Source of the DNA: an uncultured Collinsella sp.
Lineage (GTDB): Bacteria > Actinomycetota > Coriobacteriia > Coriobacteriales > Coriobacteriaceae
Direction: 5' to 3'
Assembly (NCBI GenBank): GCA_900544845.1
Contig: UQWV01000075.1
Coordinates: 1-7,840 of the forward strand
DNA length: 7,840 bases
The stretch's first letter is position 1; every line of letters starts with the position of its first letter. This document shows, in pieces, positions 4,350-7,840 of the stretch. Under the pieces are notes generated by a model. That model was not told where the DNA came from, searched no databases, and saw only the letters and a program-made list of their open reading frames with translations. A program made the position numbers and the translations under genes.

Positions 4350-6128
4350 ATGGACGAGAAGACCAAGGCACAGATTCGGCAGGAGGCAGCCGACCTGGTT
4401 GCCAAGCTGCAGCCGCGTTCTGGCAAGTTCCGCACCATCAGCCCCGAGATGGACCCGCTGCGTCTGGGCTCCGGTTGGACGATCGAGGACCTGGACAAGC
4501 CGCAGGTCATCATCGAGTCGACCTTTGGCGATTCGCACCCGGGTTCTGCCGGCCTGTTCGAGCTGGTCGAGGAGGTCCGTGCCGGCGTTGCCGAGGCTGG
4601 CGGTCACGGTGCCCGTTACTTCTGCACCGATATCTGCGACGGCGAGGCCCAGGGCCACGACGGCATTAACTACTCGCTGCCCAGTCGCGACATGATCGCC
4701 AACATGATTGAGATTCATGCCAAGGCCACCCCGTTCGACGCCGGCGTCTTTGTCGCCAGCTGCGATAAGGGCCTGCCTGCGAACCTCATGGCCATGGGTC
4801 GCATCAACATCCCCTCCATCGTCGTTACCGGCGGCGTCATGGATGCAGGCCCTGACCTGCTGACCCTGGAGCAGCTCGGCGCGATTTCTGCCCGCTACGA
4901 GCGCGGCGAGATCTCTCGCGAGGAGCTTGAGTTTGCCAAGCACAACGCATGTCCCAGCTGTGGCGCCTGCTCCTTTATGGGCACCGCCTCGACCATGCAG
5001 GTTACCGCCGAGGCCCTGGGCCTTATGCTTCCCGGTACCGCCCTGCTGCCCGCAACCAGCTCCGATCTGCGTGAGTTTGCGCGCGAGGCTGGCCGTCAGT
5101 CCGTGTGGCTCTCCGAGCACAACCTGTGCCCGCGCGATATCGTGACCAAGGAGTCCTTCGAGAACCTCATCATGGTCCACGGCGCCATCTCCGGTTCCAC
5201 CAACTCGCTGCTGCACATTCCCGCGATCGCCCGCGAGTTTGGCATCGAGATGTCCGCCGACGATTTCGATCGCCTGCACCGTGGCGCCCACTACCTGCTC
5301 AACGTTCGCCCCGCAGGCGAGTGGCCGGCGCAGTTCTTCTACTATGCGGGCGGCGTGCCGCGCATCATGGAGGAGATCAAGTCGATGCTCCACCTCGACG
5401 TTATGACCGTCACCGGCAAGACTCTCGGCGAGAACCTCGAGGATCTCAAGAACAACGGCTATTACGAGAAGTGCGGTCGTTACCTTGAGAAGTGGAATCT
5501 CAAGCGCGAGGACATCATTCGCCCGTTTGACCAGGCCTTTGGTACCGACGGCTCCATCGCCATCCTCCACGGCAACCTTGCTCCCGAGGGCGCCGTCGTC
5601 AAGCACACGGTTGTTCCGCGCGAGATGTTCCAGGCTACGCTCAAGGCCCGTCCGTTCGACTGCGAGGAGGACGCCATTCACGCCGTCCTGACGCACGAGG
5701 TCAAGCCCGGTGACGCCGTCATCATTCGCTATGAGGGCCCCAAGGGCTCCGGCATGCCCGAGATGTTCTACACCACCGAGGCTATCGCCAGCGATCCCGA
5801 GCTCGGCGCTTCGATTGCTCTGATCACTGACGGCCGCTTCTCCGGCGCCTCCAAGGGCCCGGCTATCGGTCATGTCTCGCCCGAGGCCGCAGTGGGCGGC
5901 CCGATTGCCCTGATCGAGGAAGGCGACCTGATCCAGATCAACATCCCCGAGCGTTCGCTGTCCATCGTGGGCATCGCCGGCAAGGAGATGGAGCCGGCCG
6001 AGGTCGACGCCGTCCTGGCCGAGCGTCGAGCCACTTGGAAGCCCAAGGCTAATCGTTACACCTCCGGCACGCTCAAGTTCTTTACCGAGCATGCAGTTTC
6101 CGCCATCCAGGGTGGCTACATGGAGTAG
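4350..6128 (+). CDS. IlvD/Edd-family sugar-acid dehydratase
   Basis: This 592-residue enzyme is complete and belongs to the iron-sulfur IlvD/Edd dehydratases. Motifs in order are CDGEAQGHDG (96-105), ASCDKGLPA (136-144), CPSCGACSFMGTASTM (201-216), GPKGSGMPEM (473-482) and TDGRFSGASKGPAIGHVSPEA (493-513). K140 in the Cys-Asp-Lys motif fits the carbamylated Mg ligand of the family, and S498 fits the catalytic serine. C96, C138 and C207 are likely cluster ligands. The TPCN-type cysteine segment of dihydroxy-acid dehydratase is replaced by GDSHPGS (60-66), so this is probably not the branched-chain amino acid enzyme. Pairing with a GntP permease suggests an aldonate such as gluconate or an epimer converted to KDG; xylonate is possible because the GDSHPGS and CDKGLPA segments recall the YjhG/YagF group. 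The start at 4350 follows AGGAG (4339-4343) by six bases, which excludes the in-frame ATG at 4314. Confidence 0.9.
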   Translation: MDEKTKAQIRQEAADLVAKLQPRSGKFRTISPEMDPLRLGSGWTIEDLDKPQVIIESTFGDSHPGSAGLFELVEEVRAGVAEAGGHGARYFCTDICDGEAQGHDGINYSLPSRDMIANMIEIHAKATPFDAGVFVASCDKGLPANLMAMGRINIPSIVVTGGVMDAGPDLLTLEQLGAISARYERGEISREELEFAKHNACPSCGACSFMGTASTMQVTAEALGLMLPGTALLPATSSDLREFAREAGRQSVWLSEHNLCPRDIVTKESFENLIMVHGAISGSTNSLLHIPAIAREFGIEMSADDFDRLHRGAHYLLNVRPAGEWPAQFFYYAGGVPRIMEEIKSMLHLDVMTVTGKTLGENLEDLKNNGYYEKCGRYLEKWNLKREDIIRPFDQAFGTDGSIAILHGNLAPEGAVVKHTVVPREMFQATLKARPFDCEEDAIHAVLTHEVKPGDAVIIRYEGPKGSGMPEMFYTTEAIASDPELGASIALITDGRFSGASKGPAIGHVSPEAAVGGPIALIEEGDLIQINIPERSLSIVGIAGKEMEPAEVDAVLAERRATWKPKANRYTSGTLKFFTEHAVSAIQGGYME

Positions 6129-6171
6129 CGCCCATGCGCATCAAATATCTCCTCTCATAGATGCGTGGTAC

Positions 6172-6209
6172 AAAAAAGCTCCGAGCTCACACGAGCTCGG
6201 GGCCTTTTT
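6172..6209. terminator. Bidirectional intrinsic terminator between convergent genes
   Basis: CCGAGCTC (6181-6188) and GAGCTCGG (6193-6200) form a perfect eight-base stem with an ACAC loop. On the plus strand it is followed by GGCC and TTTTT, and on the minus strand by AGC and TTTTTT. It therefore fits as the terminator for the dehydratase gene, which ends 43 bases upstream, and also for the convergent ATPase gene. Confidence 0.85.
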
Positions 6210-6361
6210 CGTCTGGATTGGGGGCGCATAGCCGGACGTAAACAATTTGCGTCTGGTAATAAGCGTACGAAAGCGCAATTTACGTCTTAATTTCGGACGC
6301 AAATCAAGACGAAAACCGTTTACGTCTGCTTTAAATTCGTATGAAAACGGTTTTCGTCTTG
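6207..6361. repeat. Cluster of TTTnCGTCTGG words in alternating orientation
   Basis: About nine copies of one short word fill this gap. Forward copies lie at 6207-6216, 6246-6256, 6279-6288, 6319-6328 and 6351-6361. Reverse copies lie at 6232-6242, 6294-6303 and 6305-6315, with a degenerate one at 6265-6272. Neighbouring copies pair: CCGGACGTAAA (6232) with TTTGCGTCTGG (6246) makes a tight hairpin using two G-U pairs. A 17-base perfect inverted repeat closes the cluster. Open frames crossing it are low-complexity products of the repeats. It is probably a dispersed intergenic repeat; no function is evident. Confidence 0.7.
6305..6361. repeat. 17-bp perfect inverted repeat downstream of the ATPase gene
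   Basis: CAAGACGAAAACCGTTT (6305-6321) is exactly complementary to 6345-6361, with a 23-base loop. On the minus strand it starts 18 bases after the ATPase stop codon. No T run follows, so it is not a standard terminator. The loop contains another copy of the cluster word, giving alternative folds. Confidence 0.7.
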
Positions 6362-6378
6362 CAGGGCAGTTGCCGTTT

Positions 6379-7470
6379 CTACAGTTCAACTTCCAGTTCG
6401 GCTTTGTGTTCGCAGAGGTAGTCGCGCATGTAGGGGATGGCAAATGAGACCTTGCCGTACGAAGGAGCCTCGATAATCGATTCTCTTAACAGGCGGCTGC
6501 GGACGGAGCTCACCTGTTGAGGCGTTTTGTTTAGGGCATCGGCAACCATGCTGGTCGAGCTCGTCTGCCCCAAAGACGCCATGCTCAGCAGATAAGCGAT
6601 GCACGTGGGCGGAATGCGCTGCAGCGCGGGCTCAATCACCATGGCGCAGAAGCGTTCGCGTGCCGTTGCAATGCCGCGCTCGGCTTCTTCTTCTCCAATA
6701 ATCGCTGTATGTGCGCGTCTCGCCAACTGCCATGCGTAGTATCCAACGAGTTGGATCATGAAAGGATAGCCTTGCGTTGCCTCGGCAAGTTGGCCGGCAA
6801 TACCTGGCTGCAACTCCATGCCAGACGCTTCAATGGTTTCCTCGAGGGAGTACGACACTTCGGTTACTGCCACAGCCTTCAGATCAAAGGGGAGGGCACG
6901 GCGCAAAAACGTAAGTGTCTTTCCGTTGATGATGCTTTCAATCATCGAAGGCAGCCCAGCAAAAACAAAGGCGATATCAAGGTCTTCGCCGATAACCTGC
7001 TGAATCGCAATGGAGAGCGTTCGGACCTCATCGAGCTCTGCGTCTTGAACCTCGTCGAGAGTGATGAGCAGGCCATTTCCATTCTTGGTTATTGTCTGTC
7101 TCATGGCGTCGCGTAGCGATGGGCCGATTCGCTCAATATCTATGCTGCCGATGGATATGCCAGCTACGGTGGGCTCAAATCTGGCGTGTTTGGCCTGGAA
7201 TTTGGGCTGCAGCTGTTCGAGTATGCGCTGGCAAAGTCCCTCGGTTGCGACCTCTTTTATGACCGTCCAGCCACGGCTTTGCGCCAAACGTGAGCACTCG
7301 TCAAGGAGGACCGTCTTGCCCGTTCCACGGACGCCGGCTATGCGCATTAGGCGCCCCGGGGCACCAGGCCCGTTGACGAGGCCCTCATTGAATTCTTCGA
7401 GCACATCTTCGCGGCCGATAATCGTGGGAGGTGTTTTACCTGCTGTGGGCTTAAAAGGGTTTGTTTGCAT
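6379..7470 (-). CDS. AAA/STAND-type ATP-binding protein with C-terminal winged-helix-like region
   Basis: This 363-residue P-loop ATPase is not assigned to a specific orthologue. Residues 18-40 (IIGREDVLEEF...) match the pre-P-loop segment of AAA_16/Orc1-Cdc6-like ATPases. Walker A is GVRGTGKT (46-53), Walker B is LLITLDEVQ (134-142), and a sensor-1-like strand FVFAGLP is at 168-174. TQGYPFMIQLVGYYAWQLA (242-260) is the usual end of the ATPase lid. About 285-363 looks like a winged helix (LLSMASLGQTSSTSMVADALNKTPQQVSSVRSRLL...), suggesting DNA binding or autoregulation. No effector, nuclease or transmembrane part is seen. The ATG at 7470 is preferred over the GTG at 7479 because AAAGG (7479-7483) lies eight bases before it. 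It stands alone, convergent with the dehydratase, and looks unrelated to sugar metabolism; such genes are often accessory. Confidence 0.8.
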   Translation of the reverse strand: MQTNPFKPTAGKTPPTIIGREDVLEEFNEGLVNGPGAPGRLMRIAGVRGTGKTVLLDECSRLAQSRGWTVIKEVATEGLCQRILEQLQPKFQAKHARFEPTVAGISIGSIDIERIGPSLRDAMRQTITKNGNGLLITLDEVQDAELDEVRTLSIAIQQVIGEDLDIAFVFAGLPSMIESIINGKTLTFLRRALPFDLKAVAVTEVSYSLEETIEASGMELQPGIAGQLAEATQGYPFMIQLVGYYAWQLARRAHTAIIGEEEAERGIATARERFCAMVIEPALQRIPPTCIAYLLSMASLGQTSSTSMVADALNKTPQQVSSVRSRLLRESIIEAPSYGKVSFAIPYMRDYLCEHKAELEVEL

Positions 7471-7478
7471 GTGAGCCA

Positions 7479-7483
7479 CCTTT
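7479..7483 (-). promoter_or_regulatory. Ribosome binding site of the ATPase gene
   Basis: AAAGG on the minus strand with an eight-base spacer to the ATG at 7468-7470. It overlaps the alternative GTG start at 7477-7479, which makes that start unlikely. Confidence 0.6.
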
Positions 7484-7487
7484 GCTC

Positions 7488-7554
7488 AAGATATAGCAAG
7501 ATATAGCAAAGTATAGCAAGATATAGCAAAGTATAGTGAGATATAGCAAAGTAA
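7488..7554. repeat. 10-bp tandem repeats directly upstream of the ATPase gene
   Basis: Nearly seven units of ten bases run without gaps: AAGATATAGC (7488, 7498, 7518), AAAGTATAGC (7508), AAAGTATAGT (7528), GAGATATAGC (7538) and a partial AAAGTA (7548). The two variants partly alternate, giving a 20-base super-period. Ten bases is one helical turn, so all units face the same side of the DNA. On the minus strand the units read TTGCTATACTT or TTGCTATATCTT, giving two TATACT -10-like hexamers. The array may be promoter, operator or iteron-like binding site for the ATPase itself. Confidence 0.8.
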
Positions 7555-7557
7555 GCG

Positions 7558-7840
7558 CTACTCGCGGGTTTTGCGGTGGTGCTATTTTCCAAATGCCGCG
7601 CGGATAAAGCGCTGGGCGAACAGCTTGTTGGCAACTCACAAGGGCTCGGGGTGCCAATTTGGGATGGAGTAGTGCTGTGCCACGAATAGGGCCTATCTAC
7701 TACGTTTAAGCCGCAGAGGTCAACCATAGCCGGCTATTTTGAAAATCGATAAGCTCTCTACCAGCACTGATAATTGTTCTCGGGGGAAGCGGGCACTGCG
7801 GGGCGCGGCAACGGCGCGCGATTTCCGCGTCGCAGCGCTA
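7558..7840. other. Stretch without a supported gene
   Basis: No open frame here has both a ribosome binding site and recognisable protein features. A 44-codon frame open on the plus strand (7555-7686) has no ATG. A minus-strand frame starting at 7727 lacks a binding site and runs into the tandem repeats. GATAAT at 7769-7774 resembles a -10 element but has no -35 at proper spacing. The end of the window may hold part of a leader for a gene outside it. Confidence 0.5.

Noticed and set aside
4251..6092. 613-codon open frame antisense to the dehydratase
   Set aside because: It lies almost wholly opposite a gene with all IlvD/Edd motifs. Its Gly/Ala/Leu/Val/Asp-rich translation is what the complement of GC-rich codons gives, and it has no recognisable domain.
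4350..6128. Dihydroxy-acid dehydratase of branched-chain amino acid synthesis
   Set aside because: The expected first cysteine segment is missing, and the neighbours are a GntP permease and sugar-acid genes rather than ilv or leu genes.
6207..6361. CRISPR array
   Set aside because: The words are about ten bases, vary in spacing and alternate in orientation. There are no constant-length unique spacers and no cas genes in the window.
6141..6443. 100-codon minus-strand frame across the word cluster
   Set aside because: The translation repeats the DNA words (RRKLF/RKPF-like stretches) and overlaps both the terminator and the end of the ATPase gene.
7488..7554. CRISPR-like or plasmid origin array
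   Set aside because: The units are ten bases with no spacers. An origin would need a recognisable initiator gene and DnaA boxes, which I do not see; only the repeat itself is claimed.
7555..7689. 44-codon open stretch on the plus strand ending VPIWDGVVLCHE
   Set aside because: It is bounded by stops, has no ATG and no binding site, and I recognise no family. It could be a gene remnant but this cannot be supported.
7347..7727. 126-codon minus-strand frame upstream of and overlapping the ATPase gene
   Set aside because: It has no ribosome binding site, its middle is the tandem repeat translated (LLYLAILCYILLYL), and it overlaps the ATPase N-terminus out of frame.

Overview
The window looks like a piece of an actinomycetal gut bacterium of the class Coriobacteriia, probably Collinsella. 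This is an inference from the GC-rich coding sequence, the GAAAGG-type ribosome binding sites, the protein sequences and the sugar-acid catabolic content; no marker gene is present. The first ~110 bases are runs of G and C that look partly like assembly or base-calling damage around a terminator at a contig edge.

Bases 136-6128 form one sugar-acid catabolic locus. Three genes lie on the minus strand, in transcription order: a FadR-type GntR regulator (2645-1953), a short-chain dehydrogenase (1793-984) of the gluconate 5-dehydrogenase/KduD/DhuD group, and an RpiB/LacA/LacB-family isomerase (777-136) of the DhuI type. Divergent from the regulator, on the plus strand, are a GntP-family permease (2880-4241) and an IlvD/Edd-family dehydratase (4350-6128). 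The likely logic is two routes meeting at 2-keto-3-deoxygluconate (KDG). One is isomerisation plus reduction of an unsaturated-uronate product (DhuI then DhuD, replacing the KduI/KduD pair). The other is uptake of an aldonate by the permease and dehydration by the IlvD/Edd enzyme. KDG kinase and aldolase are not in the window.

The divergent control region (2646-2879) carries a perfect 19-bp palindrome and three further CATCAGA boxes around a candidate promoter, a plausible operator set for the FadR-type regulator. A different, CG-centred palindrome (GTGAACGTTCAC) precedes the dehydrogenase and hints at a second, possibly LacI-type, regulator. A 109-bp inverted-repeat element lies between the dehydrogenase and isomerase genes.

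Bases 6129-6378 separate the dehydratase from a convergent gene. They hold a strong bidirectional terminator and then about nine copies of a short word (TTTnCGTCTGG or its complement) in both orientations, including a 17-bp perfect inverted repeat. Bases 6379-7470 (minus) encode a stand-alone AAA/STAND-type ATPase with a C-terminal winged-helix-like region. It is preceded by nearly seven 10-bp A/T-rich tandem repeats that end eight bases before its ribosome binding site. Bases 7558-7840 show no gene I can support.
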